A stretch of 64,000 nt of DNA. Source: Rhizobium sp. J15 (lineage in GTDB: Bacteria > Pseudomonadota > Alphaproteobacteria > Rhizobiales > Rhizobiaceae). The DNA lies in NCBI RefSeq assembly GCF_002531825.1, contig NZ_NWSX01000016.1, forward strand, positions 1-64,000, given 5' to 3'. Position numbers and translations under genes: made by a program. The notes below the pieces were generated by a model. The model saw nothing but the letters and a program-made list of their open reading frames with translations. It was not told the origin of the DNA and made no database searches. Positions 7,558-17,302 of the stretch are shown piece after piece. The first letter of the stretch is position 1, and every line of letters starts with the position of its first letter.

Positions 7558-9648
7558 TCAAAGGCCGAGGAAATAATTCCGGCTCGACGGCGCCTTGGCA
7601 GCGGCGAACCACTTGCCCTGCCAGCTCGCCTTGGTGTTGAGGAAGCCGCCGCCGGTATCCGCTTTCGGCGGCCGGCCCGTGGCAATCAGCGACTGGCGGA
7701 GCTCCTCCTGCAGCTTGGCACGCAGGACGTAGTGATCGTAGATATCGAGAATATGGATCGCGTAGGCGATGGCGAGCGACTGGTTGCCGCGGATGACCAG
7801 CAGGTTCTCGTCGTTCTGGTAGGAGGCCTTGTAACCGAGATTGTGGCTGCCTGTTATGACGGTGCAATTGTCGGGATGGAGCGGGTCGATGACGACGATC
7901 TTGTCGTGGATGATCGCATGGCCGGCGCTCAGCAATTCAGGCCTGAGATCGCCGAACTGGGCGGAGATCGCCGCCGCCCGCACCATCACGACGCGGCCGG
8001 CATCGCCGCCCGGCCACCAGATCGCCCGTTGCGGCAGATCCCGGACCGTGCCGTCCGGCCTGGTAAAGGTCGTCGGCTCGCCGGGTTTTGCCGGCGGCAG
8101 CGCCGCCGGATTGCTGATCGCGCCCTGAACGAGCAGATCCGGCCGCTTGGCGGCAGCCTCCGCCGCCTGGCCGATGACGTTCTGTTCGCCGCGCACTCCC
8201 GGATAGAAGGTGAGGAAGAGGATCGCGTCGTCGGCATGTTCCATCAGCGAATAGACGCGGCTCAGATCGACGGGCGTCGGCGAGGTCTTGTTCTTGGTCG
8301 GCGCCTTGGTATTGGGTGAAAACAGGATTTCGACGGTGGTCTTGCCGTCCGCCAGCTTTATCGGCGTGACCGGTTCGGCATTGGCTTGGCGCAGCGCCGT
8401 GCCCTGCACGCCCTTGCTCGGCGCAAATCCCACGGCGGTTTCGCCGTGTTTGGTCACGGTCAAGGGCACGCCAGCGGGCTGCGGATCATCCCGCAGGAGC
8501 TTCCAATAGGCGAGGAACCGTGCCGCGACCTTCTTGTCGTCGATCAGGATGACGTTGTTCGACTGGGTGCAGAGGCCGGTTTCGGTCCAGTTGGTGCTGC
8601 CGGTCATGACGGTGCGGGCGACGCCGCCTTCGACATAGACGGCGAATTTGTTGTGACCGATGTGGCTGTTGTTGTTGAAAAGGCGATCCTGCACGCGATC
8701 GGCCGCAGGGGCGGCGGCATGAAGGCCGGCGCGGGATTTATTGTTGCCCGTATCCCAGACGACCGGTTTTCTCGGCGGTGCATCGCCCTTCTTGTTGAGA
8801 TCGGTCGATCCCGAAGTGGAGAGGATGACATGCGCCTTGCCCGCCTCGACGAGCGCCGTCAGCCTTCTCACCAATTCCGGATCGTGCAGTTCGTAAAGCG
8901 CCAGATAGAGTTCGCCGTTTCCGTTCTCGGCACGGTCGATCAGCAGCGTCAGGAAGCTCAGCACATCGGCCGTCAGGAACAGGCGGATCGGATCGTTCTC
9001 CTTGGGAATATGCTCCTTCAGCGTCTTCAGCAGGCCTTCGGTGACGCGCATCGCCGGGCCGGGCGCGACATTCTCAGGCTTGACGCCCTGCACCTTTTCC
9101 AGTTGGCGCAGCAGGTTCTGCGTCGAAAGAATGCCGTTGGTATAGGTCGCCTTGATGGAACCGCCGCCCGGAAAATCGTGGGTGACGTCGATGCTCTCGG
9201 TCTTGAAGGGCTCGTCGAGAATGAAGAGCGGCCGTTGCGGTCCTTCGTAGCGCGGCTTGCCGTTCTCGTCGCGATAGGGCGCCGTGGCGGAGGCGGGAAC
9301 CTCCGCCCGGCCTGGACCCGCGAGGCCGACCGGGGTGATCTCGTAATGGATCCTGAAATCGATCGGCCTGACGGTGGCCTCGTCGCGGGAGCGGCGCAGC
9401 GTCAGGTCGCGCCACTGATATTGCTGGATCGGCCAGACCGAACTGTCCTGCTCCAGCCAGTCGGGATTGGACTGATCGTTGAAAGCGATCCAGGTCGGCA
9501 GGATGCGCCGGGCGCCGGCGTCCGGCCCGGTCTCGTGCACGCGGGTGATCATGAAACCGAGGCAATCGGCAATCGGCCCATCCGCCATCCAGGCGATATA
9601 GGCGACTTCGCCGTTGCACCATGCACCTGCCTTGGTAATCCTGCCCAT
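7558..9648 (-). CDS. Phospholipase D-like phosphodiesterase with two HKD motifs
   Basis: A 696-residue protein with two PLD motifs. The first is HNK at 332-334, followed by TGSTNW. The second is HDKIVVID at 581-588, followed by TGSHNLG. The two motifs would form one active site that hydrolyses phosphodiester bonds in lipid or nucleic acid. No signal peptide is visible. The first 200 residues do not resemble a PLD fold and may determine target or localisation. An AGGGGAGG site precedes the ATG. The gene stands alone between its terminator and a long upstream gap. Substrate and role are unknown; a secreted effector or a nuclease are both possible. Confidence 0.82.
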   Translation of the reverse strand: MGRITKAGAWCNGEVAYIAWMADGPIADCLGFMITRVHETGPDAGARRILPTWIAFNDQSNPDWLEQDSSVWPIQQYQWRDLTLRRSRDEATVRPIDFRIHYEITPVGLAGPGRAEVPASATAPYRDENGKPRYEGPQRPLFILDEPFKTESIDVTHDFPGGGSIKATYTNGILSTQNLLRQLEKVQGVKPENVAPGPAMRVTEGLLKTLKEHIPKENDPIRLFLTADVLSFLTLLIDRAENGNGELYLALYELHDPELVRRLTALVEAGKAHVILSTSGSTDLNKKGDAPPRKPVVWDTGNNKSRAGLHAAAPAADRVQDRLFNNNSHIGHNKFAVYVEGGVARTVMTGSTNWTETGLCTQSNNVILIDDKKVAARFLAYWKLLRDDPQPAGVPLTVTKHGETAVGFAPSKGVQGTALRQANAEPVTPIKLADGKTTVEILFSPNTKAPTKNKTSPTPVDLSRVYSLMEHADDAILFLTFYPGVRGEQNVIGQAAEAAAKRPDLLVQGAISNPAALPPAKPGEPTTFTRPDGTVRDLPQRAIWWPGGDAGRVVMVRAAAISAQFGDLRPELLSAGHAIIHDKIVVIDPLHPDNCTVITGSHNLGYKASYQNDENLLVIRGNQSLAIAYAIHILDIYDHYVLRAKLQEELRQSLIATGRPPKADTGGGFLNTKASWQGKWFAAAKAPSSRNYFLGL

Positions 9649-10024
9649 GCACGCCTCCCCTTGTTGATGCCGAGATCACGATTGCAGCCGCGGCGGCGAT
9701 GAGCCCTCCACCCATGCCGCCTCGCTGTAGATTCGATGCGAACCGGCTCTATCGTCGGTTGCGTCTGTCTCCATACATATAGGTAGGCGATACTAAAGTA
9801 ACGTGACATCCGTCACGCCGGCAGGCGAAAAGCAAAGAGATCCGGGGGAGCGGACCTTTCAGGGGGCGGGGTGGCTGCTAACAGCGGCAAAACGCCATCG
9901 CTCATTTTGAAGACACCGATGTGTCCGGCGCCGGTCACTGCGGAACGGAAAGCCTGTCGTTTTTCTCGTTATGCGCTCATTTTTTGACACAAAACTGCCT
10001 TGCTCCTTCCGTATCGCCAATGCG
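9649..10024. promoter_or_regulatory. Upstream region of the PLD-like gene
   Basis: A 376-nt stretch without a convincing gene. It carries the upstream sequence of the minus-strand PLD-like gene and a 14-bp palindrome listed separately. Short open frames here lack ribosome binding sites and coding character. Confidence 0.4.
9803..9816. promoter_or_regulatory. GTGAC-N4-GTCAC palindrome, site A
   Basis: GTGACATCCGTCAC, a perfect 5+5 inverted repeat with the GTGA-N6-TCAC spacing of Crp/Fnr-family sites. It lies 155 nt upstream of the PLD-like start codon. The same pattern recurs near 56.3 and 57.9 kb. Confidence 0.45.
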
Positions 10025-10177
10025 ATGCGTATCCAAATCTATATTATCGCGCTTCTGCTCAGCGCCATCATGTGGTCGATCTCGTTCGATGCGGCGCGAG
10101 AATCCTATCATGCCGCGCAAAGCGCCGGCCTGATGCCGAACCTGCATATCAACAAGAGGCTGGATCGCATCCTCTAA
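10025..10177 (+). CDS. Small hypothetical protein with one hydrophobic helix
   Basis: A 50-residue frame starting MRIQIYIIALLLSAIMW. One N-terminal hydrophobic segment is followed by a charged tail ending KRLDRIL. It could be a small inner-membrane or exported protein. The open frame extends upstream to an ATG at 9971, but neither start has a clear Shine-Dalgarno sequence, and the shorter form begins with a typical signal-anchor sequence. I do not recognise a family. Confidence 0.4.
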   Translation: MRIQIYIIALLLSAIMWSISFDAARESYHAAQSAGLMPNLHINKRLDRIL

Positions 10178-10413
10178 GCTGCGATCCGCGTCCGGCGTCG
10201 CTTCCAGCCGCGGTTTGGCTGGTTTACCCGCATCTCGGGCGGCCTCTTGAGAGAAAATCAAATTTCGTAAAATTTGACCGATCTGCTTAAAAGCACTGCA
10301 AATACTGGTGTGTAGAGTGTTCTCATGAAGGCGGCAGAAGCGTGGACAGACGCATCGACCGCTTGGATCAGGGCGAAACGAAAGCCCTGCGATCCGAAAA
10401 CGGGGACTTCGAC

Positions 10414-10728
10414 ATGCAGAAAACTCTTGCCGCCATCGCCTTGACCTTGAGCATCACCGCGGCTGCCGGTCCGGCCTTCGCCATCGGACCCGCAGGTCTT
10501 GCCCAAGACCTGATGTACACTTCCGCCATCGGCCATTCGCCCGAGGTTCCGCTGACGACACGAGTGGGTTTCGTGCGGCCCGGCGTTCCCTTCGTTCTGC
10601 GCAGCCCGGCTGCCGTCGAAGGCGAGGGCTATCAGCTCAAGGCCTATTCGACGAGCCTGACCTTTGCCATCGACTACGTGTTTTCGAAGACGGTCGGTGC
10701 CGTGGAAGCGATCGCGTTTCTGCGCTGA
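10414..10728 (+). CDS. Exported hypothetical protein with GPAGLA motif
   Basis: A 104-residue protein with a clear signal peptide (MQKTLAAIALTLSITAAAGPAFA) and a mature N-terminus beginning IGPAGLAQDL. That mature start, and the DNA around the start codon (ACGGGGA, six nt, ATG, then AGAAAAC), closely resemble those of the transglutaminase-like protease gene at 22425-23024. No catalytic residues are seen, and the protein is too short for the protease domain. A longer reading from 10342 is possible, but GGGGAC and the signal peptide favour this ATG. It is probably periplasmic; function unknown. Confidence 0.7.
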   Translation: MQKTLAAIALTLSITAAAGPAFAIGPAGLAQDLMYTSAIGHSPEVPLTTRVGFVRPGVPFVLRSPAAVEGEGYQLKAYSTSLTFAIDYVFSKTVGAVEAIAFLR

Positions 10729-10740
10729 AGCGCGGAAACG

Positions 10741-11757
10741 TTAGGCACCCAACTCGCGGCGAACGTCGAGATACCATTCGACGAAGGCTTTGACGCCGAC
10801 ATCGAGTGTCGTGCCCGGCTTGTAGCCCGTCAGCGCGACGAGCAGATCGGGGGCGGCGAAGGTGCGCGGCACGTCGCCCTTCTGCATGGCCAGCATCTTG
10901 CGGATGGCAGGACGGCCGAGCGCCTTTTCCACCGTTTCGACGAAATCCATCAGGCTGACCGGCTGGCCGCCGCCGATATTGACGACACGGAAGGGCGCCT
11001 GGCGCGAGAGCGTCTCGATGCTTGCATCGGCCAAACGATTTTCCTCGCTCGGGGCAATGGCCGACAGCCGGACGATCGCTTCGACGAGATCGTCGATATA
11101 GGTGAAGTCACGGCTCATATTGCCTTCGCCGTAGATCTCGATCGGCTGTCCCTCGAGCATGTTCTTGGCGAATTTGAACAGCGCCATGTCGGGCCGGCCC
11201 CAGGGACCGTAGACGGTGAAGAAGCGGAAGGCCGTGGTCGGAATCTTGTGGAGGTGCGCATAGCTGTGCGCCATCAGCTCCATCGATTTCTTCGTCGCTG
11301 CATAGATGGTCAGCGGCTCGTCGGCGCGATCGGTCTCGTGGAAGGGAACGGTCGCATTGGCGCCGTAGATCGACGAGGTCGAGGCGAGCATCAGGTGGCG
11401 GATTTCGACGCGCCGCGCGATTTCCATGATGTTCCACGAGCCTTCGACATTCGAATGAATATAGGCCTCGGGATTTTCCAGGCTGTAGCGCACGCCGGCC
11501 TGCGCGGCGAGGTGGATCAGGATATCGGGCTTGGCCGCGACGACCGCCGCCTCAAGCGCTTTGCGATCCTCAAGCATCGATATGACGGGTTTGAAGGCGG
11601 GAAACTGGGAGAGGGCGGCATGGCGCATCTCCTTGAGCTTGACATTGTAATAGGGTGTCAGGCCATCGAAGCCCGTCACCTCGTGCCCTTCCTGCAGCAG
11701 GCGCCTGGCCAGATGAAAACCGATGAAGCCGGCAGTGCCCGTAATGAAGTAGCGCAT
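10741..11757 (-). CDS. lpsL: UDP-glucuronate 4-epimerase
   Basis: A 338-residue short-chain dehydrogenase/epimerase. It has the NAD-binding GxxGxxG (GTAGFIG, 7-13), catalytic S-T-S around residues 126-128, and YxxxK at Y152/K156. The sequence matches the UDP-GlcA 4-epimerase group ([17 protein letters not shown]). It converts UDP-glucuronate to UDP-galacturonate in the cytoplasm for LPS and capsule or EPS synthesis. UDP-glucose dehydrogenase, which makes its substrate, is encoded about 9 kb away in the same window. The open frame extends 45 codons upstream, but AGGTGGG before this ATG and the family length fix the start. Confidence 0.88.
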   Translation of the reverse strand: MRYFITGTAGFIGFHLARRLLQEGHEVTGFDGLTPYYNVKLKEMRHAALSQFPAFKPVISMLEDRKALEAAVVAAKPDILIHLAAQAGVRYSLENPEAYIHSNVEGSWNIMEIARRVEIRHLMLASTSSIYGANATVPFHETDRADEPLTIYAATKKSMELMAHSYAHLHKIPTTAFRFFTVYGPWGRPDMALFKFAKNMLEGQPIEIYGEGNMSRDFTYIDDLVEAIVRLSAIAPSEENRLADASIETLSRQAPFRVVNIGGGQPVSLMDFVETVEKALGRPAIRKMLAMQKGDVPRTFAAPDLLVALTGYKPGTTLDVGVKAFVEWYLDVRRELGA

Positions 11758-11973
11758 TCCCACCTTTTCTCGGCTCCCTGCCGACGGCAAAAAGCCGATT
11801 CCGTATAAAAGTGGCCCCCACTTACAAGATAAAAACAGGACGAGTCGATAGGCCTTTGACAGATAAGCCTTGAGCGCCGCCGCTGCCGTCATTCGTCCAA
11901 ATCATGCTGCGTTGCACCATATGGATTGGCGTGTTATGGCCGGCTGGTCGTCTGCGATCGGAACCAGGGATCG

Positions 11974-12915
11974 ATGAGAAACATAATTTATTGGATTCTC
12001 TCGGCATTTCTCACCCTGGCCATAGCGCTCGCGTCGTTGCGCTATATCACGAACTTCTGGCTGCTGTCGTTCATCTACAGTTTCCAGATCCATCTCGGCG
12101 TCCTATTCGTCGCCGCCAGCCTGGTGATCCTGGCGGTCAGGCGGCACGCCTACGGCTTCGTGCTTCTGCTCGCTTCGCTTGTTCTCACCACGCATGGCGT
12201 GGTCATGCTGCGCGAATTCGGCGAGGAAAACAGAGGGGTGCGGGCGCCGCTTTTCCGCCTGATGTCGTTCAATGTCGCGATCGACAACTGGAAAAACTCG
12301 ACCGCCATTGCCGATATGGTGATCGCCTCGAATGCCGATGTCGTCAATCTGATGGAAGCCAAGCCGCTGACGTTTCATTTGCAGCGACTGTACAAGGTCT
12401 ATCCCTACCATATCGGCTGCGACCACGGCAAAGACAGCTGCGATACGCTGCTCCTGTCCAAGCGCCCGTTCGTCACACGGCAGGTCGCGAGCATCGGCAG
12501 CCTCCGGAAAGACAGGCTGGTCGTCGCAAGCGTCGAATTCGGCGGGCAAACCGTCAATCTGGTCTCGGCGCACCTGACCAAGCCCTATTTCGATGACTAT
12601 CAGGCGGAAGAACTGGGAGATCTCGGCAAGGCACTCGGTGCGATCTCAGGTCCGCTGGTGCTGTCGGGCGATTTCAACTCGTCGTCGATCGCCCCCGGCA
12701 TTCAGGCTTTCCTGCGCAAGCAGCAGCTGAAGACGGTGGCGCCCGAACCGGCGACATGGCCGATCGCAGCCGGCCGGTTCGGGATCGCCATCGACCACAT
12801 ATTCGCGCGCGCGCCGCTGCATCTGACATCGCTGAAACGCCTCGACGACAATCTCGGCTCGAACCATTCAGGCCTGATCGCCGAGTTCGTTCTCGACAAG
12901 GATGGTGAACCTTAA
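11974..12915 (+). CDS. Membrane-anchored endonuclease/exonuclease/phosphatase-fold protein
   Basis: A 313-residue protein with about three N-terminal membrane helices (5-90) and a C-terminal EEP (exonuclease-endonuclease-phosphatase) domain. Motifs are LMSFNV, an acidic NLMEAKP, SAHLTKP, LSGDFNSS and GSNHSGLIAEF, which supply the Asn, Glu, Asp and His ligands of this metal-dependent fold. The active domain probably faces the periplasm. Substrates could be phosphodiesters of nucleic acid, lipid or inositol phosphate; this cannot be decided here. AGGGATCG precedes the chosen ATG. It is divergent from lpsL. Confidence 0.78.
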   Translation: MRNIIYWILSAFLTLAIALASLRYITNFWLLSFIYSFQIHLGVLFVAASLVILAVRRHAYGFVLLLASLVLTTHGVVMLREFGEENRGVRAPLFRLMSFNVAIDNWKNSTAIADMVIASNADVVNLMEAKPLTFHLQRLYKVYPYHIGCDHGKDSCDTLLLSKRPFVTRQVASIGSLRKDRLVVASVEFGGQTVNLVSAHLTKPYFDDYQAEELGDLGKALGAISGPLVLSGDFNSSSIAPGIQAFLRKQQLKTVAPEPATWPIAAGRFGIAIDHIFARAPLHLTSLKRLDDNLGSNHSGLIAEFVLDKDGEP

Positions 12916-12938
12916 CCGCTGCGATAATCGGTCCGAAA

Positions 12939-13253
12939 TCAGAATCTGGTCCGGCCGCCCTTTCGGTCGATCATCTGAAACTTCTTCCCATCGGTCTTCA
13001 CGCTGACGCAATCGGTCGATTTGTCGGGAAACCGGACACAGACCTGGCCATTGCTGATCTTGTAGCCGTTCTTGTTGCCCTGACGATATTCGTAGCCGTT
13101 CTTGGCTTCTTTCAGCTCCGACGTGCCGGGCAGGTGCTGGCGAATTTCCGCTTCGCTTGCGGCTCGCATATTCGCCGTCTGGGCAAGGGCCATCGCCGGC
13201 AGCACGAGTGAAAGCAAACCGGCAAGGGCGGGCAGGGTACGCATCAGGGACAT
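12939..13253 (-). CDS. Small periplasmic hypothetical protein
   Basis: A 104-residue protein with a signal peptide ending AMALAQ (about 1-25) and a mature part rich in Lys, Gly and Tyr. It has two Cys residues in VCVRF and TDCVSV that could form a disulfide. AGGAG lies 3 nt before the ATG, which is close but usable. Convergent with the EEP gene and 115 nt from the manC stop. No family recognised. Confidence 0.7.
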   Translation of the reverse strand: MSLMRTLPALAGLLSLVLPAMALAQTANMRAASEAEIRQHLPGTSELKEAKNGYEYRQGNKNGYKISNGQVCVRFPDKSTDCVSVKTDGKKFQMIDRKGGRTRF

Positions 13254-13368
13254 CTCCTGTCAGGTCTGTCGGCGCATTCATTCTACGAGAATCCCCGAGG
13301 GGAATTCAACAGGCATGGCGGCCATGCCGGAAATGCCGGCGGACGATCTCGGCCCGCCGGCCATTGCC

Positions 13369-14796
13369 TCAGGTTCTTCCGAATTCGTCGACGATGCGGA
13401 TGATGTCGTCCTCGCCGAGATAGGAACCCGTCTGAACCTCGATGAGTTCGAGGATGATCTTGCCGGGATTGGCGAGACGGTGGACTTCGCCGAGCGGGAT
13501 GTAGACGCTTTCGTTCTCGCGCAGCATCCGCACGGTCTCGCCGACCGTCACCTCAGCCGTTCCCTTGACGACGACCCAGTGTTCGGAGCGATGGTGATGC
13601 TTCTGCAGCGAAAGCTTCTTGCCGGGGGTGACGAAGATGCGCTTCACCTGGAAGCGGTCGCCGTTGAAGATCGAGGTGTAGCCGCCCCAGGGACGATAGG
13701 ACGTCGGATGGGTTTCGGTGAGTTTGGCGGTGGCGGAGGTGTTCGCCAGCATCTTCACCAATTGCCCGACATTCTGGCTGTCCTTGAGGGGGCCGACATA
13801 GACGGCGTCCTCGCTGGCGATGACGGCGACATCTTCCATCCCCTGGACGGCAAGGTGCACGCCATGCGTCATGACGAGCGAGTTGCGGGTATTGATGACG
13901 GTCGTATTGGCAGCGGCGACGTTGCCATTGTCGTCGCGGGCGCCCGATTTCCAGACGGCATCCCAGCTTCCCATGTCCGACCATCTGAACGGAGAGGGGA
14001 CGACGGCGGCCTTGGCGGTCTTTTCCATAATCGCGTAGTCGATCGATATATCGGGGCTCTTGGCGAAATGGTCGGCATCGAGGCGCGTGAAGTCGAGGTC
14101 GCGGCTTGCCTTGGAAACCGCCTTGCTTGCCGCCTTCAGCACGTCAGGCGCATATTCCTCCAGTTCGGCGATGAGCTCCGTCACCGGGAACATGAAGATG
14201 CCGGAATTCCAGTAGAAGCCGCCGTCGGCGAGCATCCGCTCGGCTTTTTCCAAAGCCGGCTTCTCAACGAAGCGGCTGACCTTGTGGGCGCCGTTTCCGA
14301 GCGCCTCGCCGATCTCGATATAGCCATAACCCGTTGCCGGCTCGGTCGGGTTGATGCCGAAGGTGACGAGCTTGCCATCGGCGGCGGCATCGCGGGCGAT
14401 GCGGATGCAATCGAAATAGCTGTCGTCGGCAAGGATCTCGTGATCCGAGGCGAGCATCTGGATGATGGTGTCCTTGCCGAACAGCTCGGCGGCGAGCGTC
14501 GCGGCTGCCGCCACGGCCGCGGCGGTGTTACGCGCCACCGGTTCGAGCAGCACGGCGGCAAGCGGAACGGCAAGCGCACGCGCCTGCTCGGCGACCAGGA
14601 AGCGGAATTCTTCGTTGGTAACGACGATCGGCGCTTCATAGAGCGCTGGATTGGAAACGCGTTCGAGGGTTGCCTGAAACAGCGTCTTGTCGCCGACGAA
14701 CTGGATGAACTGCTTCGGGGCAGTGGCACGGGAAAGCGGCCAGAGCCGCGTGCCTTTGCCACCGGCCATGATCACGGGAACGATTTTCTGCGTCAT
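13369..14796 (-). CDS. manC: Mannose-1-phosphate guanylyltransferase / mannose-6-phosphate isomerase
   Basis: A 475-residue bifunctional-type enzyme. The N-terminal nucleotidyltransferase has GGKGTRLWPLSR at 12-23 and forms GDP-mannose from Man-1-P and GTP. The C-terminal cupin carries the type II PMI motif (LSLQKHHHRSEHWVVVKGTA). AAGGAA precedes the ATG used here; the 17 codons before it in the open frame are unlikely to be translated. It lies 40 nt downstream of the phosphomannomutase gene, so the two form an operon making GDP-mannose, a precursor for LPS and other surface sugars. Confidence 0.9.
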   Translation of the reverse strand: MTQKIVPVIMAGGKGTRLWPLSRATAPKQFIQFVGDKTLFQATLERVSNPALYEAPIVVTNEEFRFLVAEQARALAVPLAAVLLEPVARNTAAAVAAAATLAAELFGKDTIIQMLASDHEILADDSYFDCIRIARDAAADGKLVTFGINPTEPATGYGYIEIGEALGNGAHKVSRFVEKPALEKAERMLADGGFYWNSGIFMFPVTELIAELEEYAPDVLKAASKAVSKASRDLDFTRLDADHFAKSPDISIDYAIMEKTAKAAVVPSPFRWSDMGSWDAVWKSGARDDNGNVAAANTTVINTRNSLVMTHGVHLAVQGMEDVAVIASEDAVYVGPLKDSQNVGQLVKMLANTSATAKLTETHPTSYRPWGGYTSIFNGDRFQVKRIFVTPGKKLSLQKHHHRSEHWVVVKGTAEVTVGETVRMLRENESVYIPLGEVHRLANPGKIILELIEVQTGSYLGEDDIIRIVDEFGRT

Positions 14797-14836
14797 TGGC
14801 GGATTCCTTGAAATAGACGACTTTTTCGTCGCATGC

Positions 14837-16261
14837 TTACCGGGCATTTGCCCAGTCCCTTATTCGATTGAGCCCTGCATCCAAAAGGTGAAGAGCCGCG
14901 GCTTCGCTCTCGGCTTCCACATAGCAGCGCATTTCCGGCGCATTGCCGGACGGGCGAAAATGGATGATCCTGCCATCCCTCAGTGTGACCCGGAGTCCAT
15001 CGATATCGGATTTCGCCGCGACCTCGCCGATCGGCTGCAGGAAGGCGGAAAGATTTTCGTCCGAGGCGCGCAGATAGGCCATCAGCGCCGCACTGGTCTC
15101 CACCGGGAAATTCTCCAGACGGTCGGCCGCGGCAAAGGGCAGGCGGTAGGAGGCGGCAATGGCGGAAAGCGGCTGCCTGCGAATGGCGGCGAGCGACAGG
15201 ATCGCCAGCATCGGGATGAAGCAATCGCGTGTCGGCAAGGCGCGCACGGTTTTGCCGTTGATGTCGAAGGGGGTTGCCGTCAGCAGCCCGCCATTTGCCT
15301 CGAAGCCCATGACGTGGTCCCGCCCGGCAGCAACGGCCCCTTCCATCCCTGATATGACGAAAGGCGAGCCGACGCGGGTGCGTGTTACGGCGAAAGAGCC
15401 TGCGGCCTCGATGCCGGAATTGGAGGTAACGGGTGTCACCACCGTGCCGGCTCCCAGGAAACCGGCAGCCACGAGCCCCAGAAGGTCGCCGCGCAGCGGT
15501 GTGCCCGTTTCGTCAGCGACCAGCGGGCGGTCGCCGTCGCCGTCGGTCGAAACGATCGCATCGAACTTGTGATCGGTCGCCCAACGCTTCATCAGCGCGA
15601 TCGTCTCGTCGGACACGGCTTCGGTATCGACCGGGATGAAGCTTTCCGAACGGCCGAGAGCAACGATCTCGGCGCCGTAATGGGCGAGGACGTCGACAAG
15701 GAGATCGCGGGCGACGGTGCTGTGCTGGTAGACGCCGATCTTCAACCCCGACAGCGCGCCTGCCGGAAGCAGGGATGCATTGCGTTCGAAGAAGAGCTGG
15801 CGGCAGACCGCCTCGCGATCTTCCGTTGCGCCCGGCGCCTCGGCCACCGCTTCGCCGCTTGCCTCGATCTCGGCCGCCAGCGCGGTAATCGCTGCCTCGT
15901 CGGATTTATCGATCTCGCCGTCGGGGCGGTAGAATTTGATGCCGTTGCGATCGGCCGGAATATGCGAGCCGGTGATCATCAGGCACGCGGCCCCGCTTTC
16001 GAGGCCATAGAGAGCAAGGGCAGGCGTTGGCACGTTGCCGCAGTCGAAGACCCGGAAGCCGAGCGCCGTGAGCGCTCCGGCACAATTTGAAGAGATGTCG
16101 GGGCTGGAATCACGAAAATCGCGGCCGAGCAGAACGACATCGCCAGCCTGCGCCTTGCCGGTCTGCAGCAGATATTTGCCGAACGCGGCGGCGTAAAGGG
16201 CGGAAGCGCGTCCCTTGAGATCGACTGAAAGTCCGCGAAGGCCGCTCGTGCCGAATTTCAT
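14837..16261 (-). CDS. manB: Phosphomannomutase / phosphoglucomutase
   Basis: A 474-residue alpha-D-phosphohexomutase. The phosphoserine loop TGSHIP has S99, the metal loop is DGDGDRP at 240-246, the sugar loop is GFEANGG, and the C-terminal phosphate-binding loop is RPSGNAPEMR. It interconverts hexose 6- and 1-phosphates; the following manC gene indicates mannose as the main substrate (Man-6-P to Man-1-P). A role like rhizobial NoeK/ManB is plausible. It is first in the operon and divergent from ung. Confidence 0.88.
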   Translation of the reverse strand: MKFGTSGLRGLSVDLKGRASALYAAAFGKYLLQTGKAQAGDVVLLGRDFRDSSPDISSNCAGALTALGFRVFDCGNVPTPALALYGLESGAACLMITGSHIPADRNGIKFYRPDGEIDKSDEAAITALAAEIEASGEAVAEAPGATEDREAVCRQLFFERNASLLPAGALSGLKIGVYQHSTVARDLLVDVLAHYGAEIVALGRSESFIPVDTEAVSDETIALMKRWATDHKFDAIVSTDGDGDRPLVADETGTPLRGDLLGLVAAGFLGAGTVVTPVTSNSGIEAAGSFAVTRTRVGSPFVISGMEGAVAAGRDHVMGFEANGGLLTATPFDINGKTVRALPTRDCFIPMLAILSLAAIRRQPLSAIAASYRLPFAAADRLENFPVETSAALMAYLRASDENLSAFLQPIGEVAAKSDIDGLRVTLRDGRIIHFRPSGNAPEMRCYVEAESEAAALHLLDAGLNRIRDWANAR

Positions 16262-16465
16262 ATGAACACATGGCTCCGATTGTCACCATCAAGGTTCTAC
16301 TCAGGCCGACTGTCGGCGTAAATACCGAAGCGGGCATATAGTTAAACACGGGCGAAATGTTCCGGCAGGCTTTGGCAAGTCCGCCCTGCCGGCAGGCATT
16401 GCGACATCAGGCTATTTTGCTAGAACGTTACGCAACTTGTTTCGTCATGTCCTGAAGGTTTCCTG

Positions 16466-17167
16466 ATGAGCGATACATCCGTCAGTCTCGAGGAGAGCTG
16501 GAAGGCCGCGCTGGCGGGGGAGTTTTCCAGCCCCTACATGCAGCAGCTCAAATCCTTCCTGCTTGCGCAGAAGCAGGTCGGCAAGCGGATTTTCCCTAAG
16601 GGCAGCGAATATTTCCGCGCCCTCGACCTGACCCCGGTCGCCCAGGTCAAGGCCGTCATCCTCGGCCAGGATCCTTATCACGGGCTGGGGCAGGCCCACG
16701 GCCTCTGCTTCAGTGTCCGGCCGGGCGTGCGCATACCGCCCTCGCTCGTCAATATCTACAAGGAGATGGAGGCCGATCTCGGTATCGCCCCGGCGCGGCA
16801 CGGCTTTCTCGAACATTGGGCACGGCAGGGCGTGCTGTTGCTGAACAGCGTGCTGACCGTCGAGGAGGGCCAGGCGGCGGCCCATCAGGGCAAAGGATGG
16901 GAGCGCTTCACCGATGCCGTCATCCGCAAGGTGAACGACGAATGCGAGTCCGTCGTCTTCATGCTCTGGGGCTCCTATGCCCAGCGCAAGGCCGCCTTTG
17001 TCGACACGGCGCGGCATCTGGTGCTCAAGGCGCCGCATCCTTCGCCGCTTTCGGCCCATAACGGCTTTTTCGGCTGCAAGCATTTCTCGAAGGCCAACGC
17101 CTTCCTGCAATCGCGCGGGCGCGAGCCGATCGACTGGCGATTGCCGGCCGACCCTCATGGCGCATGA
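16466..17167 (+). CDS. ung: Uracil-DNA glycosylase, family 1
   Basis: A 233-residue base-excision repair enzyme that removes uracil from DNA. Family motifs are the water-activating loop GQDPYHG (D69), [10 protein letters not shown], and the C-terminal [17 protein letters not shown] loop with the catalytic His. Length and ends are those of bacterial Ung. AAGG lies 7 nt before the ATG. It appears to be a single-gene unit. Confidence 0.95.
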   Translation: MSDTSVSLEESWKAALAGEFSSPYMQQLKSFLLAQKQVGKRIFPKGSEYFRALDLTPVAQVKAVILGQDPYHGLGQAHGLCFSVRPGVRIPPSLVNIYKEMEADLGIAPARHGFLEHWARQGVLLLNSVLTVEEGQAAAHQGKGWERFTDAVIRKVNDECESVVFMLWGSYAQRKAAFVDTARHLVLKAPHPSPLSAHNGFFGCKHFSKANAFLQSRGREPIDWRLPADPHGA

Positions 17168-17302
17168 AGTGAACGTAGTCTGATCTTCGTTCACTAAAAG
17201 AAGACAATGCGTTTTGGTCTGCGGCTCTATCCGCAGGGCCTCGGCGCGCGCATTTATGATCCATCGAAAGCCCGCGAGAGGCGGGCAAGAAAGGGGTCTC
17301 AC

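Noticed and set aside
13102-14811. 569-codon plus-strand open frame
   Set aside because: Antisense to manC and the small exported protein gene; no recognisable protein features.
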